A DNA stretch of 47,242 nt from Marinobacter antarcticus (GCF_011049865.1 NZ_DRGY01000032.1:1-47242), one strand, 5' to 3'; counted from the stretch's first letter, positions 1-8,222 are shown. The notes: a model not told the origin generated them from the letters alone. Made by a program: numbers and translations.

Positions 1-143
1 AAGAAGGTCTTTGACCAATGGGGACTCGTGTCGTTGCTTGATACAGTATTACGGCTTCAGTGCCGACCATGAACCGCCGTATACGGAACCGTACGTACGG
101 TGGTGTGAGAGGACGGCGGGAGTAATCCCGCCTCCTACTCGAT
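1..143 (+). other. 3' end of a group II intron (domains V and VI)
   Basis: This is the tail of a self-splicing group II intron; the reverse transcriptase/maturase and most of the ribozyme would lie upstream of the window. Domain V folds from about 73 to 104: an 8-9 bp lower stem containing a CGC triad at 75-77 with the expected G-U wobble (76/101), a two-base 3' bulge (94-95) and a short upper stem with a four-base loop (86-89). Domain VI spans about 107-140: GAG 107-109 pairs with CTC 138-140, AGGA 110-113 with TCCT 133-136, and GGCGGGA 115-121 with TCCCGCC 126-132 under a GTAA loop. This leaves A137 bulged as the branch-point adenosine. The intron should end near T143 (sequence CGAT). The small open frame across this region is not a gene. 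Confidence 0.85.
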
Positions 144-255
144 CCTGTTTCCTGTCCAATAGATCTCCTGCAGTCGATGCAGATATACTGGCATCGTGCC
201 GACTGGAGATGCGCCGGAGCGAACGTCTGTAAACCGCTGAACAGGAAACGAGCTT

Positions 256-1038
256 ATGTCTGGAAATGAACCTTTTGACTGGTCATCGACGCCCGCCGCG
301 GTGTGGCGTCGCCATCGCGCAGGTTTGCGCGCAGTGCGAAGACTCGACCCGGTTCAGTGGGGCTCTTTGACCGGCATTGAACGCCAGCAACAGGCGCTTG
401 CGCGCAACACGGAGCGCTTTCTTGCCGCAGAACCTTCAAATAACGCGCTGCTCTGGGGCGCCAGGGGAACAGGCAAGTCTTCCCTGATCAAGGCGTTGCT
501 GAATCGCTACAAGGAAAAGGGCCTGAGAATCATCGAGGTGGACAAGAACGACCTGGTGAACTTGCCGGAGATTGTCGATGACATCTGCGACTTACCATTT
601 CGCTTCATTATTTTCTGCGATGACATGTCCTTTGATGCGGGCGAATCCGGTTACAAAGCTCTGAAAAGCGTGCTTGAGGGCTCGCTGGAACTGCCGCCTG
701 AGAACGTTCGTGTCTATGCAACGTCCAATCGTCGCCATCTGATGCCGGAATACATGTCAGAGAATCTCAAAAGCAAGGCGCAAGATGGTGAGATACACCC
801 GGCTGAGGCGATTGAAGAGCAGGTGTCGCTGGCCGACCGTTTTGGTCTTCAGCTTTCCTTTTATGCATTTCCTCAGGATGTTTATCTGCAGGCAGTAGAT
901 GCCTTGTTTCCAAACGCGACTGACCGGGAAAATCTGCACCGAGAAGCGATCCGGTTTGCCACCTCCAAAGGGGTTCGCAATGGCCGCACCGCGCAGCAGT
1001 TTTATCGGCAGTTTGCGGGGGATGAATTCGCCCGCTAG
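256..1038 (+). CDS. DUF815-family AAA+ ATP-binding protein
   Basis: Cytoplasmic AAA+ ATPase of the DUF815 (COG2607) family, 260 aa, which is full length for the family. The Walker A motif GARGTGKSS is at about residues 68-76. A Walker B-like FIIFCDDM is near 118-124, and a sensor-like stretch VYATSNRRH is near 153-161. The C-terminal part (NGRTAQQF) is typical of family members. The ATG at 256 follows an AGGAAA-type ribosome binding site about 8 bases upstream. The biochemical role of the family is not established. It is the first gene after the group II intron and converges on the pdsS gene with only 22 bases between them, so it is probably not part of the sortase module. Family assignment is firm, function is unknown. 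Confidence 0.88.
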   Translation: MSGNEPFDWSSTPAAVWRRHRAGLRAVRRLDPVQWGSLTGIERQQQALARNTERFLAAEPSNNALLWGARGTGKSSLIKALLNRYKEKGLRIIEVDKNDLVNLPEIVDDICDLPFRFIIFCDDMSFDAGESGYKALKSVLEGSLELPPENVRVYATSNRRHLMPEYMSENLKSKAQDGEIHPAEAIEEQVSLADRFGLQLSFYAFPQDVYLQAVDALFPNATDRENLHREAIRFATSKGVRNGRTAQQFYRQFAGDEFAR

Positions 1039-1060
1039 AGCGGGTTCTCCTGGTGCTTGA

Positions 1061-3109
1061 TCAATAATGGGTGGGCGGGATAATAGCCCGGAAACAGACG
1101 CCGTCTACACCGTCACGTGTCTCATTCAGTGCCTCTACGCGACCGCCGTGAAAATCAACGATCAACTGAACTATCATCAGGCCCTGACCAAGATGGCCTT
1201 CTTCCCGCTCATCTCGTACCGACACGAAAGGGCTGAAAATACTGGTGTCGGGATGGTCAGGCAGTGTTGATCCGGCGTTGAAAACGGACAGGGAAACAGA
1301 CGGCTCTGCCTGTTCAAGACCGATAAGAATCCGTTCGTTGTGCGGAGTAAAATCCCGGGCATTGTCCACCAGTTTATCAAGCAGTTGCACCATCAGCTCG
1401 GGAGAGCCGGTCAGGCGGATGCCGGATTCCGGGCCGGTATAATGAAACTGATGATGTGGGTCCAGAGACTGGTAGGCCGCCGTTGCCTGGTGGATAACAT
1501 CGGCAAGATCGAACACTTCTTTTTCAGCATGATCAAAGCTCTGCTCCAGCCGGGTTGCCTCGCTCATGCTGTGCAGAATCTGGCGCAGTCGTTCGGTGGC
1601 TGCGGCTGCGCGCCCGATGTATTGCGAGCGTTCTTCTTCGGTGTTGCTGTGAGACAGATTTTCCAAAGATGAACGTACCACGGCGACCGGGGTTTTGAGT
1701 TCGTGGGACAAACGCCGCGAAAAGCTCTCCAGATACCGGTTATAGCCGTGCAGTCTGTCGGCCATTTGGGCGAAATGGTTTTGCAACTGCCCCAGTTCAT
1801 CCCGGGCTCCGGAATCCGGCAGAGTGCCGATAATACGTCCATCCTTATCAATGCTGGCGCTGACCGCACGTTGTAAACGGGCAATACGCCAGGATAACCA
1901 GCTTGCGTAACCCAACAATACCAGGGTCAGGGCAATGATGATGACGGTGCTGCGAGCAATGACTGAGCCCAGAGTAGAGCCAGACAGCGTCAGCAGTTGA
2001 TCCAGGGATTGCTCCAGCACCAGAGTCCGGCCGCCGAATACGGGCTCGGTGGTCATCAGCCAAACACTGTCGTCACCGTGACGGACCAGACCTTCTCGGG
2101 GAAGGGTGTTCATGTCTAGCTTGCTGGCATCGGCCGCTATAGCCGTGGGCTTGGGTTGGTAAAGCCGCACCAGAGCCCGAAGCCCGTTGAGACTGGTGTG
2201 TTCAATAACCTGCAAAGGGCTGAGAGCTTCAAATTCCGGCCGTACCTGGCGGGATGGTGTCGCCTGCTGTGCAATGACCCAGCCCGCTGGCTCCACCAGG
2301 CGCACTAGCTGCCCTCCGTCCATTCCCGGCGAAAGGTGCCGTTCCAGCAATGCGTTCCGCGTGATCAGAATCGGTAATGGATCCGTGGACGTTGATGTCT
2401 GCGTTGAATCCGCATTGACCTGCCACTGAGCGGCAAACCCCAGACGGCTTCCTTGAGGCGGGTTGGGCAGCTCCAGCTCGAGCTGCCAACCGTTGCCTGC
2501 AGGTTGCCAGGCCCCGTTCACCCTGTAGTCCGGTGTATGTTCGGGGCCCGTGGTGGCATAAACCTGGCCGGGTGCGGGTGTGCGGATTAACCATGAATCA
2601 GGACGAAGGTCGGGTTCAACCGTTCCGTCCGGGGGCGCGAGCCAGATATTGAGCCGGTCATAGGGTTGGTCGGGATCGCCCGGATTGAAGAACACAGGTT
2701 GACGATTGTTGATGCGTATCAGCAGGTACAGATGGCGTTGGTCGGTCGCTGCCTGCCAGTGAAGAGTGGGTTGCCCCGCGCGTTCAGATGACGGGTCGGG
2801 CTGTCCCGACGGTTGCCAGAGCTGATTCTGTTCGCCCTGATCGTAACCGGGCCAGTCGTCGCTGTAGCCGTCCAAGTTAAGAGGCGCGTTCAGGTTTTCC
2901 ACATAAATCGCAGGGGTTTGCGGTGCTATCAAAGGCTGGCCAAGGCTGAAGTCTCCGGCGATGTTGGCCAGTCGTTCCGCCTGATCCTGCAACTGCTGAA
3001 GGGCCTGCTGGCGCAGCGCCTGGTCCAGCTCAAGCACAAACTGCAAGCCAGCCCAGGGAATCAGCAACATTAACAGACTGGCTACAAACAGTTGGCGCTT
3101 GAGCGTCAC
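1061..3109 (-). CDS. pdsS: Sensor histidine kinase of the proteobacterial dedicated sortase system (PdsS)
   Basis: Membrane histidine kinase of 682 aa. An N-terminal membrane segment (residues 6-24) is followed by a large periplasmic region of about 360 residues, then a second membrane segment (about 385-407), a HAMP-like linker and a HisKA domain with SHELKTPV (phosphoacceptor His469). The HATPase_c domain has an N box near 588 (LVDNARDF) and a G box near 645 (GHLGQGL). The GTG start at 3109 lies three bases after the pdsR stop codon, so the two are translated as an operon with pdsR first. The big periplasmic sensor and the position beside a class GN sortase match the dedicated sortase system kinase family (TIGR03785). 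It probably senses envelope state and phosphorylates PdsR. The signal is not known. Confidence 0.88.
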   Translation of the reverse strand: MTLKRQLFVASLLMLLIPWAGLQFVLELDQALRQQALQQLQDQAERLANIAGDFSLGQPLIAPQTPAIYVENLNAPLNLDGYSDDWPGYDQGEQNQLWQPSGQPDPSSERAGQPTLHWQAATDQRHLYLLIRINNRQPVFFNPGDPDQPYDRLNIWLAPPDGTVEPDLRPDSWLIRTPAPGQVYATTGPEHTPDYRVNGAWQPAGNGWQLELELPNPPQGSRLGFAAQWQVNADSTQTSTSTDPLPILITRNALLERHLSPGMDGGQLVRLVEPAGWVIAQQATPSRQVRPEFEALSPLQVIEHTSLNGLRALVRLYQPKPTAIAADASKLDMNTLPREGLVRHGDDSVWLMTTEPVFGGRTLVLEQSLDQLLTLSGSTLGSVIARSTVIIIALTLVLLGYASWLSWRIARLQRAVSASIDKDGRIIGTLPDSGARDELGQLQNHFAQMADRLHGYNRYLESFSRRLSHELKTPVAVVRSSLENLSHSNTEEERSQYIGRAAAATERLRQILHSMSEATRLEQSFDHAEKEVFDLADVIHQATAAYQSLDPHHQFHYTGPESGIRLTGSPELMVQLLDKLVDNARDFTPHNERILIGLEQAEPSVSLSVFNAGSTLPDHPDTSIFSPFVSVRDEREEGHLGQGLMIVQLIVDFHGGRVEALNETRDGVDGVCFRAIIPPTHY

Positions 3110-3112
3110 GAC

Positions 3113-3814
3113 TCAGAACTCACGGGCATTCCAGCGATAGCCCATTCCATAGGCTGTCTGGATGCTGTCAAAGGTGCCGTCTATCTGCAGGAATTTGCTC
3201 CGGATGCGTTTGATGTGGGAGGTCACTGTGTTGTCATCCAGAAACGTGTTGGCAGCTTCCATCAGTTGTTCGCGGCTGCGCACGTGGCCTGGATGCTGTA
3301 CCAGTGCGTGCAGCATCCAGAATTCTGTCACGGTGACATCGATAGCCGCCTGGTTCCACGCAACCGTCATGCGATCGACGTTGAGGCTGAGCCGACCGCG
3401 GATGACCACTTCTTCCGGCTTCTGAAGCGCCTCTGCCCAGGCATCGGCCCGGCGCAGCAGAGCAGTCACCCTCGCCAGCAGGTGCTCCATGCTCATGTCC
3501 TTGGTGACGTAATCGTCAGCGCCCAGGCGCAGGCCGTGAACGGAATCAATGTCGCTGTCGCGGGCCGTCAGAAAAATGATGGGCAGCGTTCCGGAGAGTG
3601 AGCGCAGGTCCTGGCACAGGGTAAACCCGCCTTCCGGTTCATTCCCCAGGCCAACGTCAATAATGGCAAGGTCGGGCAGGCTCTGGCGCAGCACCTGCCA
3701 TGCAGACGACCGGTCACCGAAGGTGGATACGCGATACCCCCGGCGTTCAAACGCGGCGCGGTAGTTGTCGCGAATGGCGGGTTCGTCCTCAATCAGGACA
3801 AGGTGTTTCTTCAT
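3113..3814 (-). CDS. pdsR: Response regulator of the proteobacterial dedicated sortase system (PdsR)
   Basis: OmpR-type response regulator, 233 aa. The receiver domain occupies residues 4-120 with the acidic pair ED at 9-10, phosphoacceptor Asp53 (LAIIDVGLG), Thr in FLTARD and Lys in DYVTKD. A winged-helix DNA-binding domain follows (about 140-230) with the typical end GMGYRW. It is the first gene of a minus-strand pair with pdsS and is divergent from the sortase target gene. The likely role is transcriptional control of the sortase and its target, inferred from the arrangement and the TIGR03787 family. The divergent 400-base region upstream, which holds palindrome copy 1, is where it would be expected to bind. 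Confidence 0.9.
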   Translation of the reverse strand: MKKHLVLIEDEPAIRDNYRAAFERRGYRVSTFGDRSSAWQVLRQSLPDLAIIDVGLGNEPEGGFTLCQDLRSLSGTLPIIFLTARDSDIDSVHGLRLGADDYVTKDMSMEHLLARVTALLRRADAWAEALQKPEEVVIRGRLSLNVDRMTVAWNQAAIDVTVTEFWMLHALVQHPGHVRSREQLMEAANTFLDDNTVTSHIKRIRSKFLQIDGTFDSIQTAYGMGYRWNAREF

Positions 3815-3846
3815 GGCGTTGGCGTGATCCGTCGATGCTGAGGCCC

Positions 3847-3875
3847 TATTTAAACACGGCGAGCGGTGAGAGCAA
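3847..3875 (-). promoter_or_regulatory. Candidate sigma-70 promoter for pdsRS
   Basis: On the minus strand a -35 hexamer TTGCTC (3870-3875) is separated by 17 bases from TAAATA (3847-3852). The predicted transcription start would lie about 25-30 bases before the pdsR ATG. The match to consensus is moderate. If this is the only pdsR promoter, palindrome copy 1 is outside the pdsR leader. Confidence 0.3.
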
Positions 3876-4064
3876 GGTTAGCTTGCGGTGTTGCCATAAT
3901 TCATCATTTTTTGTGTGCGGAATGTCCGATTCTGCCACGGGAGCTCCTTTTCGAATTGCTGAAATGACGGTGTCTTGTTTGTCATGCAGCCAAAGGATCT
4001 TGTCATGATGTTTTCTGCCATTTCGTCGAAGCATAGCTCTGTATCGTTTCTTCAGAGTCCGCCG

Positions 4065-4175
4065 TCCCGAGCGGCTGAGGCCTCTCCCGAAACACGCTGT
4101 GAATACGTCCGTGTACGCTCGGCTCCGCCATCCATGGCTCCGCACGGTTTCGTGAGAGGCCTCAGCCGCCCGGGA
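4065..4175. repeat. Dispersed palindrome, copy 1 (53-nt core with locus-specific arms)
   Basis: The left arm (4065-4093) and right arm (4147-4175) are inverted copies of each other, matching at 27 of 29 positions. They flank a 53-base core (4094-4146) nearly identical to the cores at 10414 and 34325. The core holds two mini-hairpins: TAC/GTA closing a hexaloop at 4107-4112, and GCC/GGC closing a hexaloop at 4130-4135. On the minus strand these loops read ACGGAC and ATGGAT, both ANGGAN. The arms have no similarity to the arms of the other copies. The element lies between divergent pdsR and the sortase target. Confidence 0.9.
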
Positions 4176-4214
4176 GGGTTTAGCGCAGGGCGCTCGATAC
4201 GTGTTCGGCGCTTT

Positions 4215-6344
4215 ATGGAGGGGGTCAGTTTGTGGATGGCCATATTGCTGCTGCTGTTTGTTCAGCCTCTTTATGCCGAAGCTAGTACCGGCGGTGATGA
4301 CACGGCGGGTGTTCTGCATTTTGTGGATGATAACGGCCAATGGCAGGAACCGGCGTTAGTGTTAGGGAGTGATTTTGATGTTCAGGTCAGCGGGCTGATT
4401 GCGGACAGTAAATTGGTACGCACTTTTCGGAACACCAGTGATCAGTGGCGTGAAGGTGTGTTCGTGTTTCCGCTCCCGGAGAAAGCCAGCGTATACGGGC
4501 TGGTCATGAAGGTGGGGGAGCGCACGATTGTGGGGGAGGTTCAGCCCCGGGAGGAGGCGAAGAAAACCTACGAGAAAGCCCGGGATTCCGGGCGTTACGC
4601 CGCAACCGTTGAGCAACAGCGGCCCAATCTGTTCACGACCCGTGTGGCGAATATTCCGCCGGGTGGCACGGTCAGCGTGGAACTTGATTACCAACAACCG
4701 GTGCGTTATCAGGATGGAATTTTTGAGCTGAGTGTGCCGACAACGCTGACGCCAAGGTACATGCCGGGCGAGCCCTTGGCTGCAACGGCACAGCAGTGGC
4801 AGGGTGGCTGGGCAGTGCCGACCACGGAGGTGCCGGACGCCGATGCCATCAGCCCGTTCACGGTTGATGTGGCGGATGTGGCTGCTGACAGTCATCGGGC
4901 GTCGGTTCGGTTTACGATTGATGCCGGTCTTCCTTTGGCGCGGGTATTCAGCCCAAGCCACGAGGTAAAATCACAGACAGATGGCCAGGTGGTGACGGTT
5001 CAGCCTCAGACCGGGAACATTTTAATGAACCGTGACTTCGTACTGCGTTGGCAGCCCCTTGCGGGTCAGGAGCCAAGCGCCGCTGTTTTCCATGAACGCT
5101 GGAAAGGAGAGGACTATCTTCTGGCGATGTTAGTCCCCGGGCAAGCCGGTAACGTCCGCTTGCCCCGGGAGCTAACGCTTGTGATTGATACGTCCGGGTC
5201 CATGGCTGGCGAATCCATACGCCAGGCTAAGGAAGCCTTACAGCAGGGCTTGGGGACGTTGGCTCCCGGTGACCGGTTCAATGTAATTCAGTTTAACTCC
5301 CAGCCCCATGCGCTGTTCACACAGCCCGAATTAGCAACAGCCAACAACCTCGCGCGCGCTCGACAGTACGTAAGCCAGTTGACGGCGGATGGCGGCACGG
5401 AAATGGCCTCGGCGTTAACCATGGCGCTCGAGAGTGCCGGCGAGAGTGCTGGTGAGAGTGCTGGCGAACCACACGAAGCCCGGTCATTAGAGACATCAGA
5501 GACATCAGAGACATCACCAAGGGTGCAACAGGTGGTGTTTATGACCGATGGCGCGGTTGGCAATGAGTCAGCGCTGTTCAGTCAGATTCGCCGTCAGTTG
5601 GGCGACCAGAGGTTATTCACGGTCGCTATCGGTTCGGCGCCCAACAGACATTTTATGCGTGAGGCCGCGCGCTGGGGTCGTGGCACTTATAAGGCGGTGC
5701 AGAGTTCTGCGGATATCAGCGGACCGTTGACGAGGTTGTTTACGGCCATGGAGTCGCCGGTACTGACGGATATCGAGGTGAGCTGGCCGGGTCAGTCCGC
5801 ATCGGCACGGAAAAACAGTTTTCCCCTGCGCCCAGGCGATCTGTTTCAGGGCCAGCCCCTGCTACAAGCCATGCGAGGCGTGCCGTCCGCCGGTGAGTTA
5901 ACAGTGTCAGGCCGGTTGCCGGGTGGCGTTAAATGGCAGCGACGACTGGATTTGCAGCAGGCTGCGGTTGGCTCGGGCCTTCATCGTTACTGGGCGCGCG
6001 AAAAAATCGACAGCCTTCTCGATGAGGCACGGGTGAACGCACGTGAGCCAGACAAAACAGCGGTGACCAAGTTGGCGATCGAGCACAGTCTGATGTCGCC
6101 TTACACCAGCTTTGTGGCCGTAGACGCAACGCCGGCCAGCGACTCTGTCCGCGCCTCTCTCCGAAACCCCGAAAGCGCTTTTATAAAAGACAACCTGCCA
6201 ACCTTGCGTCCGGCGGGAAGCCAGCCCAGTATGACACGCTATCCGCAAACCGCCACAGCAGCGCCTCTGTTTATTGCTCTTGGGCTGCTCGGGTTGATGT
6301 TTTCTGTTGCTATCGGGCTGTTGCAAAGGCGGGCGTACCCATGA
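4215..6344 (+). CDS. Marine proteobacterial sortase target protein (VIT and vWA domains, C-terminal sorting signal)
   Basis: Envelope protein of about 709 aa if it starts at 4215. An open frame in phase extends to 3975 but crosses the palindrome. The ATG at 4215 gives a signal peptide (hydrophobic MAILLLLFVQPLYAEA). A VIT domain follows, then a von Willebrand A domain with MIDAS residues DTSGSM near codon 328 and MTDGAVG further on. The C-terminus has a sorting-like motif YPQTAT about 34 residues from the end, a hydrophobic segment and a basic tail RRAYP. This is the TIGR03788 architecture: the sole dedicated substrate of the adjacent sortase. Inside the vWA domain are in-frame tandem repeats encoding ESAG and ETS units (5430-5516). 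The stop overlaps the sortase start by four bases (ATGA), implying translational coupling. The start site is the main uncertainty, as no strong ribosome site precedes 4215. Confidence 0.85.
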   Translation: MEGVSLWMAILLLLFVQPLYAEASTGGDDTAGVLHFVDDNGQWQEPALVLGSDFDVQVSGLIADSKLVRTFRNTSDQWREGVFVFPLPEKASVYGLVMKVGERTIVGEVQPREEAKKTYEKARDSGRYAATVEQQRPNLFTTRVANIPPGGTVSVELDYQQPVRYQDGIFELSVPTTLTPRYMPGEPLAATAQQWQGGWAVPTTEVPDADAISPFTVDVADVAADSHRASVRFTIDAGLPLARVFSPSHEVKSQTDGQVVTVQPQTGNILMNRDFVLRWQPLAGQEPSAAVFHERWKGEDYLLAMLVPGQAGNVRLPRELTLVIDTSGSMAGESIRQAKEALQQGLGTLAPGDRFNVIQFNSQPHALFTQPELATANNLARARQYVSQLTADGGTEMASALTMALESAGESAGESAGEPHEARSLETSETSETSPRVQQVVFMTDGAVGNESALFSQIRRQLGDQRLFTVAIGSAPNRHFMREAARWGRGTYKAVQSSADISGPLTRLFTAMESPVLTDIEVSWPGQSASARKNSFPLRPGDLFQGQPLLQAMRGVPSAGELTVSGRLPGGVKWQRRLDLQQAAVGSGLHRYWAREKIDSLLDEARVNAREPDKTAVTKLAIEHSLMSPYTSFVAVDATPASDSVRASLRNPESAFIKDNLPTLRPAGSQPSMTRYPQTATAAPLFIALGLLGLMFSVAIGLLQRRAYP
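5430..5516 (+). repeat. Two in-frame tandem repeat tracts inside the vWA domain
   Basis: Three 12-base units (5430-5441, 5442-5453, 5454-5465) encode ESAG repeats. After 24 bases, three identical 9-base units GAGACATCA (5490-5516) encode ETS repeats. Both unit lengths are multiples of three, so changes in copy number would alter loop length without shifting the frame. The tracts lie between the metal-site strand and the MTDG strand of the vWA fold, in a likely surface loop. Confidence 0.9.
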
Positions 6345-6943
6345 GCCGCTTCATGTTGCTGCTCATGACAAGTTCTGCTGCTTTGCTGGTTTTCGGGCTG
6401 TGGATTCCGCTGAAAGCCGTGGTGGCCCAGGAGCTGCTGGAGATTGCCTGGGCTGAGAGCCAGGCTCGGCAAATCGAATCCCGGCCGTGGCCTTGGGCCG
6501 ATACCTGGCCGGTCGCAAAGCTGTCCATGCCAGCGTTGAACGATTCGATGATCGTGCTGGCGGGTGTTCATGGCGAAAGTCTGGCCTTTGGGCCTGGTCA
6601 GATGATGGGGATAGAAGGTCAGGAGGGCGCGGTGATTATTGCCGGCCACAGAGACACCCATTTCCGGCCCCTGAAATACCTGGAGCCGGGTAACGAGCTG
6701 CGGCTGCAAAGCCGTGACGGGCGCTGGCAAAGTTATCGGGTGTTCGAAACCAGAATTGTGGATAGCCGTTCCGAATTCATCAATACCCGCGCGCTACCGG
6801 CGCACACTCTGCTTCTGGTTACCTGCTATCCATTTGACAGCCTCGAGGCTGGTGGACCGCTCCGGTATGTCGTAGAAGCACGAGCTGATGATGTTCCCCG
6901 CCCGAACGTCACAGGGAAAGCCGACACTGTTGCAGGCCTGTAA
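6341..6943 (+). CDS. Class GN sortase
   Basis: Membrane-anchored cysteine transpeptidase of 200 aa that should cleave the C-terminal signal of the adjacent vWA protein. An N-terminal hydrophobic segment (residues 4-29) anchors it. The catalytic triad is visible: His103 in AGHRDTHF, Cys162 in LLLVTCYPF and Arg175 in GPLRYVV. The length and the TCYPFD signature fit the class GN sortases of marine Proteobacteria (TIGR03784). It overlaps the target gene by four bases, and the pdsR-pdsS kinase pair is divergent upstream, so all four genes form one module. It ends 47 bases before the acyltransferase start. Confidence 0.93.
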   Translation: MSRFMLLLMTSSAALLVFGLWIPLKAVVAQELLEIAWAESQARQIESRPWPWADTWPVAKLSMPALNDSMIVLAGVHGESLAFGPGQMMGIEGQEGAVIIAGHRDTHFRPLKYLEPGNELRLQSRDGRWQSYRVFETRIVDSRSEFINTRALPAHTLLLVTCYPFDSLEAGGPLRYVVEARADDVPRPNVTGKADTVAGL

Positions 6944-6990
6944 ACTTGGCGTACACTTGTGCGCCAAAATCCTGTTACCGAGTTGTCTCT

Positions 6991-7689
6991 ATGGGTGTTT
7001 TACGAAGTCTGTTGGCCTGGTTGAGTGTTCCGGTGATCTGCATGTTTGCTTTGCCAGCGTATATTGTGCGGCCGTTCAACCCCGACAACAACCGACTGCT
7101 GGGCTGGACCATGGCGCGTGTTGGCAGGGCAATACTGGGCATGAAGCGCCCTCTTGACGGCGCCCACAACATGCCCGTAGACCGGCCGGTTGTGGTCATC
7201 GCGAACCATCAGTTTAACGATGATCTGTTTGTGATGGGTGATCTCATGCCACCGCGCACGGTTACGGTTGGAAAATCAGCGCTGATCTGGCTGCCGTTTT
7301 TTGGTCAGGTATTCTGGCTTGGCGGCAATGTGATGCTTGATCGCGCGCATTCACGCAAAGCGATTGCGGCCATGCAGGCCACGAGCAACGCGATTATTCA
7401 GGATAACAAAAGCCTGTGGGTATTCCCGGAAGGCACCCGCAGCCGTGGTCGCGGTTTGCAGAACTTCAAAAAAGGTGGATTTTACGCAGCGGTAATGGCC
7501 GGGGCGCCGATTGTTATGGTGTGCAACGGTGAGTACCACAACAGAACGCTGGGCTGGTCGGGCAGGCGCGAGCCCGTGGCCATTCGCATTTTGCCCCCGG
7601 TTGAAACCGTGGGACTGACCGTCGACGATGTTCCAGCCCTGATTGCGAGCTGCCACCAACAGATGGCAGACGCTGTAGCCTCCCTTTGA
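6991..7689 (+). CDS. 1-acyl-sn-glycerol-3-phosphate acyltransferase (PlsC family)
   Basis: Membrane-associated acyltransferase of 232 aa. It carries the two family signatures: the NHQFNDD box (HX4D, His73/Asp78) and FPEGTRS at 145-151, which bind the acyl donor and glycerol phosphate. An N-terminal hydrophobic segment covers residues 7-28. The frame is open to 6946, but the ATG at 6991 gives the usual short N-terminus before the hydrophobic segment, so I chose it. It probably makes phosphatidic acid from lysophosphatidic acid. Related enzymes in this superfamily use other lyso-lipids, so substrate is inferred. It follows the sortase gene closely and may share its transcript. Confidence 0.88.
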   Translation: MGVLRSLLAWLSVPVICMFALPAYIVRPFNPDNNRLLGWTMARVGRAILGMKRPLDGAHNMPVDRPVVVIANHQFNDDLFVMGDLMPPRTVTVGKSALIWLPFFGQVFWLGGNVMLDRAHSRKAIAAMQATSNAIIQDNKSLWVFPEGTRSRGRGLQNFKKGGFYAAVMAGAPIVMVCNGEYHNRTLGWSGRREPVAIRILPPVETVGLTVDDVPALIASCHQQMADAVASL

Positions 7690-7820
7690 CGCACAGGACC
7701 CGTTTAAAGCCACATCGGAAGAGGTTGAAGCACCCGTAAAAACAGGGCAGTCTTCGCCACACTTGAGGTTTTTTAAAGAACTCCCCAACAATGTTCTGCG
7801 ATGAAAGGTAAGAGCTAAAT

Positions 7821-8222
7821 ATGATTGTTCCTATTACTGGCGTGTTTGCAGCTGTTCTCGGTATTTTGTTGTTGGTGCTTTCAGTTCATGTTGTGAAGTT
7901 TCGCCTGAAGCACAACAAGAACCTGGGTGTTACCGATGATCGCGATTTTGAAGTCGCCGTTCGCGCCCACGCCAACCTTATCGAGTACGCGCCGCTGGCG
8001 CTCATAATGTTGGGCCTTGCGGAGCTGAATGGCGTGTCCAGCGGCTTTGTTTACTGGACAGGCATGACGCTGGTGACCGGTCGTATTCTTCATGCCTGGG
8101 GCATGGTTAATGGCCATGGTGAGTCGCACAAGGCACGGGCGATTGGCATTGTCATGACCTGGCTGGCCATTTTGGCGGCCGCGATTCTTCTGCTTTGGAA
8201 TGTCTGGCAGGTGTATGTTTGA
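7821..8222 (+). CDS. MAPEG-family inner membrane protein
   Basis: Integral membrane protein of 133 aa with four predicted helices, matching the MAPEG superfamily (membrane-associated eicosanoid and glutathione metabolism proteins; similar to E. coli YecN). The signature RAHANLIEYAPLALIML lies near residues 49-65 and GRILHAWGM near 93. The start at 7821 follows an AAGGTAAGAG ribosome site. Bacterial members are often glutathione-dependent in vitro but mostly uncharacterised. It converges on the OmpA-like gene. Confidence 0.85.
   Translation: MIVPITGVFAAVLGILLLVLSVHVVKFRLKHNKNLGVTDDRDFEVAVRAHANLIEYAPLALIMLGLAELNGVSSGFVYWTGMTLVTGRILHAWGMVNGHGESHKARAIGIVMTWLAILAAAILLLWNVWQVYV

Larger units (their letters stand above)
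3815..4214. other. Divergent intergenic region between pdsR and the sortase target gene
   Basis: A 400-base region between two divergently transcribed operons. It contains the candidate pdsR promoter near 3847-3875 and palindrome copy 1 at 4065-4175. An open frame in phase with the target gene extends upstream to 3975 through the palindrome, but this upstream part has no signal-peptide character and is probably not translated. A minus-strand frame of 164 codons over the same area shows no recognisable domain. No clear plus-strand promoter could be defined. Confidence 0.5.

Noticed and set aside
11..232. 73-codon open frame at the left end
   Set aside because: It runs through group II intron domains V and VI, so it is a chance frame over structured RNA.
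4065..4175. Palindromes as MITEs or insertion sequence remnants
   Set aside because: Terminal arms are not shared between copies, and no target-site duplication was found, so the normal MITE model does not fit.
3846..4340. 164-codon minus-strand frame upstream of pdsR
   Set aside because: It crosses palindrome copy 1 and the start of the target gene and shows no protein-like domain.
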